Below are positions 11,905 to 23,500 of a DNA stretch of 64,000 nt, piece by piece. The stretch's first letter is position 1. Each line of letters starts with the position of its first letter. A program made the position numbers and the translations under genes. Below the pieces are notes generated by a model. The model worked only from the letters and a program-made list of their open reading frames with translations. It made no database searches and was not told the origin of the DNA. The DNA is from Diphasiastrum complanatum (taxonomy: Eukaryota; Streptophyta; Lycopodiopsida; Lycopodiales; Lycopodiaceae): assembly GCA_029204225.1 (NCBI GenBank), contig CM055096.1, positions 61,610,957-61,674,956 of the forward strand. Direction: 5' to 3'.

Positions 11905-12470
11905 AAGATATATGTTCATGTATTGGATCATAGTAAAATATTACGATACATGTAGTTTTAATTTTGTGGATCTAATATTTGTCTTCTTGGGTACTTAGTT
12001 TATATTGTATACTTAAACTACTCAGTGAACGTAAACATATGGATAAGTATTTCATAAATCAATTAAATGCAGATTAATGGTCTTTTTTGTGGAAAGGTGG
12101 GCTCATTAGCTTTGAGATAGTTTCAAAGAGGATCTAAATGTGGTGTATACTAGTGGCCTACACCTAGACATTTTCAGATATCTGAATCATCAGTAATTAA
12201 CTCAAGTAGTTGGATTACTCTTGAATAAAGTTAATTCGTAAGCGAATAGTGTGGAGGGAATTCATCAGGAATTGTTTATTTTAAATCTATATTGCTTATA
12301 AGATGCATTATCATGAGTCATCAAGATTCATCAATAAAAGTTGTGTGCATAGAATATAGAAAATTTTTGGTACGGAGTATTTCTTGGTTAAGAAATAGAC
12401 TCGGTTGATAGTAATTGTATCCCAATACATGTAATTTGAATGATAGAACCTAACAATTCCAAGAAATGAC
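11905..12470. repeat. unclassified interspersed repeat, copy 2
   Basis: Diverged direct copy of 7735-8320. No ORF or terminal structure is seen. Confidence 0.6.
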
Positions 12471-14640
12471 AATTGAGTTCATATGGATTGCAAAAAAATT
12501 AGTATATCTAGATTTAGTTCTAGATAGTAATCTAGTAGTGACTTCAATTTTATTGAAGTTTTCAATTCAATAAGACTGCCATAGAATTTTGCAACAATTT
12601 CAAAATAACAAATACTAGTCTAAAACAGCAAAAATAGAGACTACGTATTATTCATATACTATAAATAGTAAAAAGTGTTGATTTTTTCTATTGGTAATCT
12701 GTAAGGCCATTTAGCTGACTTAAACTACCATGCTAGTAATTTAAATACCTTCAGTTACTAAACATGTAATGCATGCAACACCAACTTTTTTAAGTTGGTC
12801 AATTTACGTATAAAATAGAATTTTCGTCATTCAAGAATATGGAATTTCAAGAACTGTCTGTGTATCACCAATACTGATCAAACATGGCCATACGACCACT
12901 CAATTCACTATAATTTATCCATGTATGAGTCTAAGCACTCAATACAATGCATGTCATGATTTACTAGATAATGTCACTCAGTATACAATACCTATGCCGA
13001 CATGCATCAATTCCATGCATCAGTTCCATGTAGAGAGTTCTACATAAAAATTGCTAGAACTTCATACACTCATACCCTTGTAATACGAACACTATTTTAC
13101 ATGTTGTAAAGTGTAGTACATAGGGAGGACAAGTGATCATGATGATTGCCATGTCATCGATGTAGGTACTGTTCATACATGCAAGTTGTAACAACTTGAA
13201 ATTCAAGTAGGGGGCACAATTTTACTAGGAGGAAAAGCTTCAAAACCATTGTCCGAGTATGCATGGTCTTAGAAAGGCATTACCAATAGTCTTCTAGGGA
13301 TCATTAGAGACCAATGAAGCTCTGAATTAGGTCTTTGGGTGCACTTATGTCCGTGACAAGCAGAAAATAGAGTTGTAAGGAGTTTTGAGTCATTTTCAAG
13401 ACAAAATTGTTTCAGAAGCTACAAGCAACAACAAAACCAAGGGTCTGATAGCTCAACAACCCCTCAAAAAATCTCAAAAAAACAATGAAAAACTCACTTT
13501 TCAACTTTTTGGAAAGAAGTTTGACCAGCACGGGCTGTTTTCCTTGCTCCCAAGTTTCAGATCAGCTTCAAACAATCCAAAAGAAGACGTGTGTAGTCTT
13601 TACAGTTATGATTTTTGTCCTACTTTTTAAGACTTGAAAATTTGAGCCAAAAAACCATGTTCTGTTTCTGCTCAAGATTCAATATTTTCCACAAATTATG
13701 AAAGTTCTTACAATCATGCAACCTCACATAGATACTCCAGCACTAAAAAAGACCGTATTGGTTACATTAAGTACCAACTTGTACAATCAATTCATAGCCA
13801 AAAACATCAAAATTTGACCAATTTTCACCAAAAATCACCTACAACGCTTAGTTATCATGACATAACAATATGAAATCACTAAGTTTAGATTTAATGACTT
13901 TCTGACAGCTTGTAGACACTTTGAAATCATTAACATACACTAGCTTTTGAGTTTTGCAAGGCTAAAATCTAGTTTCTAATAAAAAAATGATAGAAACGCT
14001 TGAAAAACCATAAGTAATTTGACATGCAACACCAAGTCATTGATGCCTATCCATGGAATGATAATAAGCCTGAGAAACAACTTACTTGGATCTTAATTCC
14101 ACCACCAGAAAAGAAAAGCAACAATCTCCTATCCAAAAAGCAAGAAAAAGCAAACAAAATTTCGAATTCATGAATTCGCCAACTCCACTTTCTAATTATC
14201 GTAAGATCATATTGGAGTCTATTTTAACCCTTTGCCCTTTGGGTCACCTATTTCGACCTTATGTCTATTTCAATTCCGCACTTATTTCGACTTAGGATCT
14301 ATTTTGACACAATATTTTTTTTGACCCTATGTCTACTTCAATCTAGGTCATGATCTTATTTTGACCATAAGAATCAAATTTCGTTTTGACCTTGATATGT
14401 ATATGCTACTCACATACCTCATTGAGAACCTTGTAACTCATCTACCAAAGAATTATATTTCTCATGAGTAAGTAGCATATATGGGAAATCTCTAAAGGAA
14501 ATAAATTCACATCCGCAAGTTTTCCAACCATCAGACTTTTAATAGCAAAAGTTCTTCTATTCAGTCAACCTACAACAAGTCCTAGTATTTGTGAGCAATT
14601 TCAACTAGTTTAGTCATATTTTGGTGACTTAGAGATAAAC
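12471..14640. other. unassigned sequence, possibly an inverted gypsy leader
   Basis: No gene is seen. Bases of about 13270-13860, read on the minus strand, resemble the leader of gypsy copy A ('ggtgatttttggtg', 'ttggtcaaatttt', 'gtggaaaatattgaatc'), but the match is weak. Bases 14230-14400 hold degenerate repeats of 'attt(c/t)gacctatgtcta' type. Confidence 0.35.
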
Positions 14641-14735
14641 TTTATGAAAGTTATTTTAGTCTAAGTTCATTTGAATTACCACTTTTGAAAAGTGTGGGAA
14701 AGTTAGAAGGTCAAGTTTGGAAGATTCAAATTTGA

Positions 14736-14863
14736 ATGCTTGGTTCATTGAATCTAGTCCATATTTCTAGTAGGGTTTTTTATCTAGAAGTTTCTATGGA
14801 GGAAACGAAATTCAAAAGAGGTCATGGATCTGTTATAAATAGATGTACACACGTGGGAAGAGC

Positions 14864-14940
<77 letters not shown>

Positions 14941-15085
14941 TCATTCATGCTTATACATGAATCCTCTTTGGGTTCATATATCCATTTTTGCACTATAGTG
15001 TTGATATTATGCAATCTTGTGTGAAGAATGCAATTTTATGATGAAGATCTTATTGAGTTTACATCACTTTTGTGTAGTTGATGTT
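14736..15085 (+). mobile_element. probable LTR with TATA box and (CT)n leader
   Basis: A TATA-like TTATAAATAG at 14833-14842 is followed 26 bases on by a 69-base (CT)n tract. Then 'cttattgagttt...gtagttgatg' matches the second half of the LTR-like block at 11446-11687. Exact ends are not resolved. Confidence 0.4.
14869..14937. repeat. (CT)n microsatellite, 69 bases
   Basis: Uninterrupted CT dinucleotides just downstream of a TATA-like box in a probable LTR. Serine-leucine frames across it are spurious. Confidence 0.98.
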
Positions 15086-15091
15086 AGATTT

Positions 15092-15245
15092 GGTTGAGAT
15101 TTCAGTGAGGCCTTCGGTTGAGATTTCAGTTGTGCCTCCGGTTGAAATTTCAGTGAGGCCTTCGGTTGAGATTTCAGTTGTGCCTCCGGTTGAGATTTTA
15201 GTGAGGCCTTCGGTTGAGATTTCAGGTGTGTCTCCGGTTGAGAAT
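15092..15245 (+). repeat. 24-base minisatellite, about 6.5 copies
   Basis: The unit is 'ggttgagatttcagtgaggc' plus four bases. Units alternate between two forms ('gtgaggccttc' and 'gttgtgcctcc'), so the higher-order unit is 48 bases. It is open on both strands. The plus frame (15078-15407, 109 codons) encodes VEISVRPSVEISVVPP repeats and then unrelated residues. I do not recognise a protein; it might be a retroelement linker. Confidence 0.92.
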
Positions 15246-16479
15246 GGAAGTGTGAGGGGACGAGAGAAGCGTGAGCTTGGCGTTGAAGGCAATCCAGGTC
15301 TATTAGTGCGTTTGCTAACTATGAGACAACCAACGGATTTGCGAGTGTATCAGCCAGTGGATTTGGGCAATGATGTAGCCATTGATGTGGCTCTGTCCAG
15401 TTTGTAGAAACTCAGATGTGTGGAAAGATTGGGAGTTTGTTTGCAGTGATCTGAGCGGGGACAATGTTGCAGCTCTTATGGATTTAGAATGCATTGGAGT
15501 TCAAGTGGCAACGGTGTCAAATGTTTACAGATCTCCTGCCCCAGAGGTAATGAAGAACCAATTTGCCTACCCTTCAGTCCTTTGTAAACCAAACTTCAAC
15601 AGCTTCAAATTTTTTAAAAATGAAGTTTTAGGGTCCAGCGAATGTTGGGTGTTGATCTGGCTCCACGATCAGGAGATCTCCACCGTCGATCTCAATAAGT
15701 TTGTCATCGGATGATCTGGAGAATTTCTGTGCGCCAAAGTGGAGTTGTGGAGATGCTAAACACTTTTATGTGCTAAGGTCTTCCTCCCACTGGCCGTGCG
15801 ACTAATTCGCAAGCCTCCTGTGCGCCTCCTCCTTCCTTGGATATGCTTCTTTCTTGGATATGGCTGATCGCTGGTATCGAATCCCTCTGCTCCTACTTTC
15901 CACGGCCATATACGACCCTTCAACAACAGCTTCTCACTAGTAGGGCGCCCAGCCTCGTGCTTTTACAGCACCAGAAATCGCTTTATACAGCCAAGGATCC
16001 ACAGTTTTCCACCTTAAAATCCTAGGTCACATAGAAGAACATGTTTTCGGGCATTTGTCAATCTTTCTCTGAGAGTTTTCTTCCAGCTCTCCACCACACT
16101 GAGGTCGCCCTCTTGTAACATGAATACAATGATTTGCCTCACTTCCAATGATCTGAAAATGATGCAAGTAGTGTTGTTGCTACTTCACACACTCTCTCAC
16201 TACAGCTTAAGCTGCAAAATGCTCAAATGTTCACCAAACCGATCCCAGTCAGTTGCCAATGGTTTTCCCACTGTATTTGCCTCCTTATCCTCTGAATAAA
16301 CTCTTCAAAGAGTGTTCAAGCACTTCCTACCATGTTTCAATGCCTACAATCTGCTCAAGAGACTATTTTCATCAACACTGTAAGTTTTCTTGCATTCACC
16401 TCCTGTGAAGGACTATCTCACCTCAGTACGGAGCCAGTGACAAGCCAAACCCAATAGTCAGGCACTCAGGATCAGAGGA
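15246..16479. other. unassigned; probable internal leader of the 16.5-kb LTR element
   Basis: No coding family is recognised in either strand. The right part lies directly inside a minus-strand primer-binding site at 16480-16491, so it should be leader/gag territory of that element. Two short plus-strand frames (15382-15714 and 15837-16025) match nothing I know. Confidence 0.35.
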
Positions 16480-16728
16480 GCTCTGATACCATGTCAAGAA
16501 TCCGATAAGCACTCACAATCATTCATCATAAGCAATCACCATAAGGAGGAGGAAGAGCACACAATTATTGTAGATCACACTAACTGAAAGAGAGTACAAT
16601 GAACCTTGAATATATATATAGAGAGAAAACTAGTAGTTGACTATAGACTAGCCTACAACTACTTACAGCTGGTAACAATTGTCAACAGTAAATCGTAAAC
16701 AATAACAAGTTTATCATTGGTTCTAACA
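16480..16728 (-). mobile_element. 5' LTR (16492-16728) and tRNA-Met primer-binding site (16480-16491)
   Basis: On the minus strand the LTR runs from TGTTAGAACC at 16728 to TTCTTGACA at 16492 and is followed directly by TGGTATCAGAGC. A TATA-like run TATATATATA is at about 16612-16621. The 237-base length and TGTTAGAACC start are typical of plant copia LTRs. The 3' partner is not visible. Confidence 0.85.
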
Positions 16729-16963
16729 TAGAGATACATGCATGAGATGTGACAAATGTCACATAGACTCTAGTTTTCTATTTAGGTGACAAATGCCACA
16801 TAGACTCTAGTTTTCTATTTAGATGTGATTGAAAGGTGGATGGATGTGGTTCTACCTTGAGCTATCTCAAACTCCATCAATATGTGTAGTTATTCTCATA
16901 ATTTTTGATGAAGAACCAAAGCTTTGTAGCTATTCCATGCCATTTTGGATCTATACCATATTT

Positions 16964-16964
<1 letters not shown>

Positions 16965-17049
<85 letters not shown>
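16965..17049. repeat. (CT)n microsatellite, 85 bases
   Basis: Perfect CT repeat. As at 14869, it sits in what looks like LTR or leader sequence ('gttgaaatgctcatacac' follows, resembling the LTR start at 11446). Confidence 0.98.
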
Positions 17050-17052
<3 letters not shown>

Positions 17053-17368
17053 TTGAAATGCTCATACACTAAATTCTTGTACTTTTGCTCATTTGTAATT
17101 CAAAGCAATCATTATCTGATTCTTAGCATGCTAGATTGTGGTTCTGTACTAGATCTTGCTATTCAATCTAGAATCAAGTTATTGTGCTAATCACAAAGCT
17201 TGATAAGATCAATGACATTGGTTTGATTCCCTTCATATTGGACGATGAAATTGAAATATTTTTTTCACATTATAAATGATGGTAGTGAGTTCATCATCTC
17301 CTAGTCATTGTTGTCGTCAGTCTCATGATCGCTTCACAAATGTCTCATCATCACTCTTTTTCTTATTG

Positions 17369-18119
17369 CTATTTATTGTAATCATCATCATAATAAAAGC
17401 ATCTTAACTTGGATCTGTCTTCCTTTTTGCCAAAAGAAAAAGTCTCGCCTTGATCGTGCCCTTTAGACCATTTGCTTTTACCTCTGCCCTTGAATTTGCC
17501 TTTGATAAACATGGCCTCCTCTTCATAATGAGATGTTGATGTAGATCTACCTCTTGCTTGAAGCCTAAACTCATTCACCAAAATCTCTTGCAAATCCACA
17601 ATGCTTGGCAAGGTTCTTTGAATAGCAAAGCTTTGAACAAGGTTAGCATGATCATTCAACAAGCAATTAAAAACAACTTGAACAAGTTCTACCTCCTTGA
17701 TGCTCTCATCAATACATACTAGCTCATCATCAAATGCAACACAAAAGCAAGAGCATCTCTTCCTTCATTTGCATACTTTGAAAAATTTGCCTTCTAAGAG
17801 TAAGTACTCTTGATGTAGACTTGGATTTATAAAGCTTCTTCAAAGCTTCCCAAGCCTCAAAAGATGATGTGCACTTACCAGCTTCCTTGAGAAGCTCATT
17901 AGCAACATTCATCTTTATCATGTCTAGAGCTCTTTTAACTCTCTTGTCATACCCCATTTGATCTTGTTGTGCCAAAGGCCTTTGTTCCACTCCTACAACA
18001 ATGTCCAACAACTCATTCATCTCAAGGAGAGACTCCATTCTCACCTTCCAAGTAGAATAGTTGCTTGAGGTAAGCCTATTATTGCTTTCCAACATAAAGT
18101 CTCCACTTGTGGTTTTCAT
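17369..18119 (-). pseudogene. Ty1/copia gag remnant
   Basis: The frame starts at ATG 18119. Its opening LTSSNYSTWKVRMESLLEM and WEALKKLYKSKSTSRVLTL (about 17830-17775) are copia gag (UBN2-type). After a frame break near 17730 it continues at 17662 with LVQSFAIQRTLPSIVDLQEI and a basic stretch, ending in a damaged zinc knuckle (RCFYYDDD instead of CX2C). The pol region is absent; the sequence at 17050-17368 is unassigned. The primer-binding site and LTR lie at 18695-18790. Confidence 0.85.
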
Positions 18120-18694
18120 GTTGCAATTGACTTGATCTTCTCTTTCAATCTATTCCAATGCACAAAGCACTCTCTTGAATGTCAACAAATGAACTCAAGA
18201 AGAGAAACCTCACAAATCTCTTTCTTGCACCAAACCTAGCAAAATCAACACATAGAATGGAAGATTCTTGATCAACACACGATCAACCTACAATCTCATG
18301 AACTTTTGTACTTTCTAAACTTGAAACACACTCTTAAAAGGTCCAGCAACCTCAAACATAAGACATCCAAACAAATTTAGGGTTTTGACAAAAGTACAAA
18401 AAATTGAATCTTGCAAATTCTACATGCAAATGCTATAAACTCGATATAGAATCTTGTAGCCTTCAATAAGACCTTCCTAATGCAATTAAAGGCACCCAAA
18501 TCCAGTAAGTGAAGTGTGAGATCGGCCTACTTCAAGATCACAACTCTATATTAAGTTTTGATTTACAAAAAATCAATTCTACACATGAAAAATGTTTGAT
18601 TTTTTAGTAGAAATCAATCTCGCATGCTCTAGAATTAATAACTCCTCCAAATCCTTGCTGAAGATGGCTGATCCTTCAATAACCTACACCAAAA

Positions 18695-18790
18695 GCTCGG
18701 ATACCATGTGAAGAAATATGAATAACTAAGATCCAATATGTGATCAAATTTCCAGAATTCACACGTGTGGATTGAGCTTAGAAGATGGTT
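18695..18790 (-). mobile_element. primer-binding site and truncated 5' LTR of the copia element
   Basis: On the minus strand ...TTTCTTCACA (LTR end, 18707) is followed directly by TGGTATCCGAGC at 18706-18695, one base off the tRNA-Met site. LTR similarity to 11446-11687 is limited to the 3' end and to a CACACGTGTGGATT block. The middle is deleted. Confidence 0.65.
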
Positions 18791-20040
18791 TGGATAAGGA
18801 TTTTTTTAAAGCCAACTCAAAGTTTTCTACTAGTCATTATGCTTGTGATTGAGAACGGACTTATACATGAACGTGAGGAATGATGATGATGACCTATTAT
18901 GATGTTGGAGAGTGATGATGGTGTCACAAAATGAGAACATAATGACGACTTTAGATCGTCATGAGATATCCGAAGAAGAATCTACTCAACCCCACAATCC
19001 AATATTATAGGAGTCAAATGAGCATGCAAAATGGCAGATTGAAAATCTATTCTTCACCGCTACAATCTTCTCTACTGCCCCAATACTTATTACAATAACA
19101 TTTTTTTTCCCTTCCTCGGTTTCTAGTCTGTATCTCCCAACCTTCAGCTCGGAAGCCTTATGTGTCAAAAGGAATGATGTGTGAAAAACTTGCCTACAAT
19201 TTTCACACAATATAAAGTCCCGCTGTGATTAACGAAGGTGATCTTGCATCATAGATATAGCAATCTATTCATGCTCATCACATGCCTAGAAAAACCTAAT
19301 CTGATATGACATTATAATCTCCTGGACATCATCAATGAATTACCAAGATGAAGAAAGTAACTCTTAATTATGTAATAAGTGACTTCTACCTCAAACAAAG
19401 CCAACATGGCCTCCACCTTGGAAGAACATCTTGGGAGTTCTGGAATTTACACTCCTTATAAGCTTTTCTTTCATGAGCAACACACTAGAGGTCACAGCCA
19501 TCAACTCATATCCACTTGGAATATCCATATGATTTCAATCATTGGATTGATGTTCAATTGAAATGCTTATCCTACTCCAGTCCAAACTCTATAACCTAGC
19601 TGCATCATTCTGCAGCTTAAGGGCATGAGTAAGCCACATATCCTATATCCTGAAATGCATCTTAAACCGATGTTCCATTTCTGCCAGAAAAGCAGAAGAG
19701 GTTCTCTTCTAAAACATGGGTAACCAAGGAAAAGCAAAGCAGAAATACCACAAAGGAATGGGTATATTTAAATCACAAACTAATACATTTCTAAGTCCTG
19801 TTATTGGATTGTACTCAACCTCAAGTCACAGGGAAGGTTCTCTTAAGAGTCAAAGGGATTATTGGCTTCTATGCCAAAATGAAGAGTGCTCCATTGTAAA
19901 TAGCCTGTCTAATAGGAAATAAGCAAATAGAGGTATCATAAAGCACTGATTTGATTTTTACTCATCTTGGAAGGTTTAACCTTTCCTAATTGGCAGAGGC
20001 GGCTAGCAGCAAGAACACAAAAATGATGGTGTCGCTTTCT
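18791..20040. other. sequence 3' of the vasohibin-like gene
   Basis: Presumably holds the 3' untranslated region of the minus-strand gene that ends at 20041. No convincing AATAAA signal or other gene was recognised. Confidence 0.4.
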
Positions 20041-20530
20041 TCAACAAAAAAAAGCAGGAATCCTTGTTATGCCTGTGGTAGACAGTAGCTCTATGGAGTG
20101 ATATTTCAGAGGAAACTTCCTTTGAGCAAATGTTGCACTGGCATTTGCCCTCTTATTCTTTTTGGTATTATTACTACAGCTAGCAACTTTATTGAGTGAT
20201 ATCAGAGGCTCCTCTGCAGCAGCAGCAGCTACACTACCACGACACAAGCTCAGGTTTGACATACCGTCCTTCCTTGCATGCCTCTTTGGAACAGAATGAA
20301 GCATTTTGTGGGGAGGACAATTACTTGCACATGTCTTCTTCCTATGGTGATGCTCAGAAATTTTGGAGCAAGTCCTAGCAGCAGTAACTGCAGATTGAAT
20401 TGTTCCTGGTTGTCGAGAGACCGTATCTGTTCTTTTGGAGGCAGCAACATCATCTGGGTCATTAGGTTCAACTTTTTGCGGTAAACCAAAAGTCAGCTGT
20501 GTACCACTCCGTTTCCCTTCTAACAACCAT
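20041..20530 (-). CDS. VASH-like: vasohibin-like gene, terminal exon
   Basis: 490 bases from acceptor 'caagcacatacag' to a TGA at 20041-20043. It encodes about 162 residues: WLLEGKRSGTQLTFG, then a polar, basic tail with HHHRKK, a five-Ala run and KKNKR. The tail has no similarity I recognise; vasohibin C-termini are variable and basic. The frame is continuous with the preceding exon. Confidence 0.87.
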
Positions 20531-23500
20531 CTGTATGTGCTTGAACAAAAGAGAGGAACCATAAACAAGGATTGAAATGAGAAGTTTACAGTCAAACAGG
20601 AAGAATAGATACTTCAGCCACTTAGCAAAAATGGAACATCAGAATGATACATCCCTCTATCTAGATCATGGAACAAAATTTTACAGGACAAAAGATATAC
20701 TTTTTCCAGAGCTGTTTTGCCTGTGCTGCATGCTTTTCCAATGCCTCACAACACTATGACAACGCAATCCAACATCCATGCAAGACAGTGGATAATATCA
20801 TAAGGGCAACTCTTTGGAAGTCAAGAAACTGTGTGATGCGAACCGGCAGATACTCAGAATTCTTGGCATTATAAAAGTAGCTCAAAGATCGTTTCCGAGT
20901 TTTGCAAGCTACTGGCAAAACTAGTACAAATTTGTGAGTCACTTTGCAAAACTTGCAAAGAAGGCTAAGGAACACTGTTTGCAAGATTCCCAAAAAATTT
21001 GCGAGTCACTTGCAAACCTCGCAAAAACTTTACTTTTAGAAGAGCTCTTTACCTGTTGCCACATTAAAATAGTTAGATCGAGAGAGAGAGATCGCCAGCA
21101 AACATAGTTGCGTGAATCGACATTATGTTCCACCTACACATAGAAGTGAAAATCTGACAATTTATTTTGGACAAAAAAATTATGAGTTTATACTTAGATT
21201 TTTGACTATGAGGCAGCTTGGAGCTACACATAAGTTGAAGCATCATTTTGTAGATACCAGCATCACTAACCGGAAGCCCGACTCGAACTTTCAGGACCAT
21301 ATGAAGTGAATGCTGATATGCTGTCACAAAGTTTTCAACAATGCTTGATATACTGCAAAGCACCAAAATAGACAATGGTTGATAAATTCAAGCCTATTAT
21401 TAGTCCAGTGATTATCTGATTAACACTCAGCCAACAAATCAGAGCACGCAATCTCTTTATACTTTGCCCACTTCAAGTGATGAGCTTGTTTTCCTCCAGA
21501 TAAATGGGCATACAAATTTTGGGAGAAATCAAAGTTGTCCTTAATATCAAAACTAGTCAAAGAATCATTAGCACCCAGTCCTTGTTCAGCAGCAAGTGCT
21601 TGGTCTCCTTGAGCATCTGCCACACCTTTACCTCTCCCATGCATTGCCTACTGATTTTATCTTGCAACAAAAGCTAAATTATGGTTCTGCTCAAACTTGA
21701 CTGAGTACCATTATGAATCTCCTTTGAACCTGATAAATTTTGAATAGGGACAGCTATATGGACCACGTGATTGCAATTTATTATGTCATTTAAACCTTAT
21801 ACTGCAAGCTTGGGTTTACAGCTAAGAAGCATCGAGTTAGGGAATGCTGTGTTCCAAAACAGTTCCAGGATCCGGGAGTGTTCCGGAACGGAATGCTACA
21901 ATTTTTTTTTGTCTGTTTTTTTTTTTTTAATAGGGATGTAAAATGATTCCAAACACATTGCAAAGCATAGTACTTCCTACTAGCTGAACAAAGCATAGTA
22001 CAATAAAGTTCATTCACTAACTGAACAAAGCATTTAGGCTTCTGCATGTTGCATACCAAAATTGAAACTCAAAAGCAATCATAAGTGTAGACTAAGTGCT
22101 GAGTGTATATGACACAAAAACAGGTCTATCCTTCAGGCCCAGGAGCCACAGAATCTTCTGTATGGAAAGATTTACCATCGTAAATTATCCATTTATTTCT
22201 TGCATGAACTTTGTAAATCTATCTGCTTACCTTTCAAACTTGAGCTCCTTGTTCATCAAGTCAGGATGACGGCTGATGCCAAAAGCGCCAAACTTGCCAG
22301 CATGTCTGACAAGGAGGACGATATGCCGATGTACCTGCTCACCATCAATTCATGTAATTTATACAAAAGAAAACTCCTATATATTTCAGTGGTATACACC
22401 AGACCTCCAACAAACAATTCACGACTTCTGCAGCAAAAGAGGAAAACTTGAACATGATCTGCCAAAAGCTGACCCCCGATGTTAGGAACCATCATCTTCT
22501 TTAAAAGCATCAAATATGCTGATCAGATGTCAAAAGGCTTCAATTTTTCACGGTTACAAAGGGGCTGTGTGATTCAATGGGCAAGCTTAAAGAGTCGGGA
22601 AGTATAATACTTACGATTGTAATGCATGATGAAGTATAAAATATGTTCAATTTCAGACATATAAAGGGTGTTTGTCTATACAACAAGGCTAAAACATGGA
22701 CTTCAATATCTGATAAATCACACATCCTTTCATTCAATGCTCACATTCGCTGAAATAAGTAGTGGGATCTAGCTATTTAAAAAGTTAAGTTTCACAATTC
22801 TGAAGCTTCCACTACAGCAGTAAATGAAAGTCCTTATTTCAAATTCGTATATTACGACAAGATTCAAAAAGACCTCCATAAAATTAAATCAATGTGAGGT
22901 GCATTTGAGGTAAAAGTTCTAAAAATGTGCTAGAATGGTAGAACAGAGAAATTTCACAAGAATCTTCATAAACAAATACCTGACCTTCTGCTAGAGTCTT
23001 GAATCCTAGTGGAATACGCTCAACATCGACCAAATCTGACTGAAATGTTGCAAGGCATGCCTATTATTAGGGTTGGAAGAAAGTTTTCCAAACATTCAAA
23101 TCTAACATCAATTAGAAAGAGAGATGAGTATAAGATTGTAAACATTCTCATTCTATAGTTTTTGGTGCATGGAATTTAGCTTCAAACTTATAACCCATTG
23201 AACTTCAATGTAATGCTAAAACTACTGGTAGACTAGTTAGAAATGCGAAATGAAGCTTTTTTAACAATGTCACGGAAGGAGCTTAGCCACTGAGCTTTTA
23301 ACACTGTACCTGTTGCCATAATCTCATTTTCAAGATCAGTTTCTGTGGTTAGGTTGTCTTCGCAAGTATAAACTTTTCCAACTTCAAAATAAGTAAGAAA
23401 CAGTTATGATCACATTCATTGAAAAGCATCAATTGTAGATTCGAGTGGCAGCAAATGATGAACATAAGGTAATCGCTAACTAAGAACATTGAATGGATAT

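Noticed and set aside
14736-14960. Ser-Leu and Arg-Glu repeat frames over CT/GA microsatellites (also 16829-17190, 43722-44016, 49004-49378)
   Set aside because: Dinucleotide repeats are open in several frames on both strands. There is no gene evidence.
20250-20489. Frames overlapping the terminal vasohibin-like exon on both strands
   Set aside because: They are shadows of the real exon in other frames.
22402-22429. Possible 28-base exon (SRELFVGGL) before the His/Ser exon
   Set aside because: The preceding true exon ends in phase 0, whereas this would need phase 2. Vasohibin spacing is correct without it.
23040-23060. Alternative upstream acceptor that would extend exon 22980-23039 by seven residues
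   Set aside because: In frame, but it would lengthen the Cys-His spacing from 35 to 42 residues. Kept only as a possible minor splice form.
23310-23381. Exon-like block with plausible splice sites in intron 4 (reads VGKVYTCEDNLTTETDLENE in one frame)
   Set aside because: Its phase does not fit between exons 39668-39730 and 22980-23039. In the required frame it has a stop, and the direct join of the flanking exons already gives the exact conserved Cys-His spacing.
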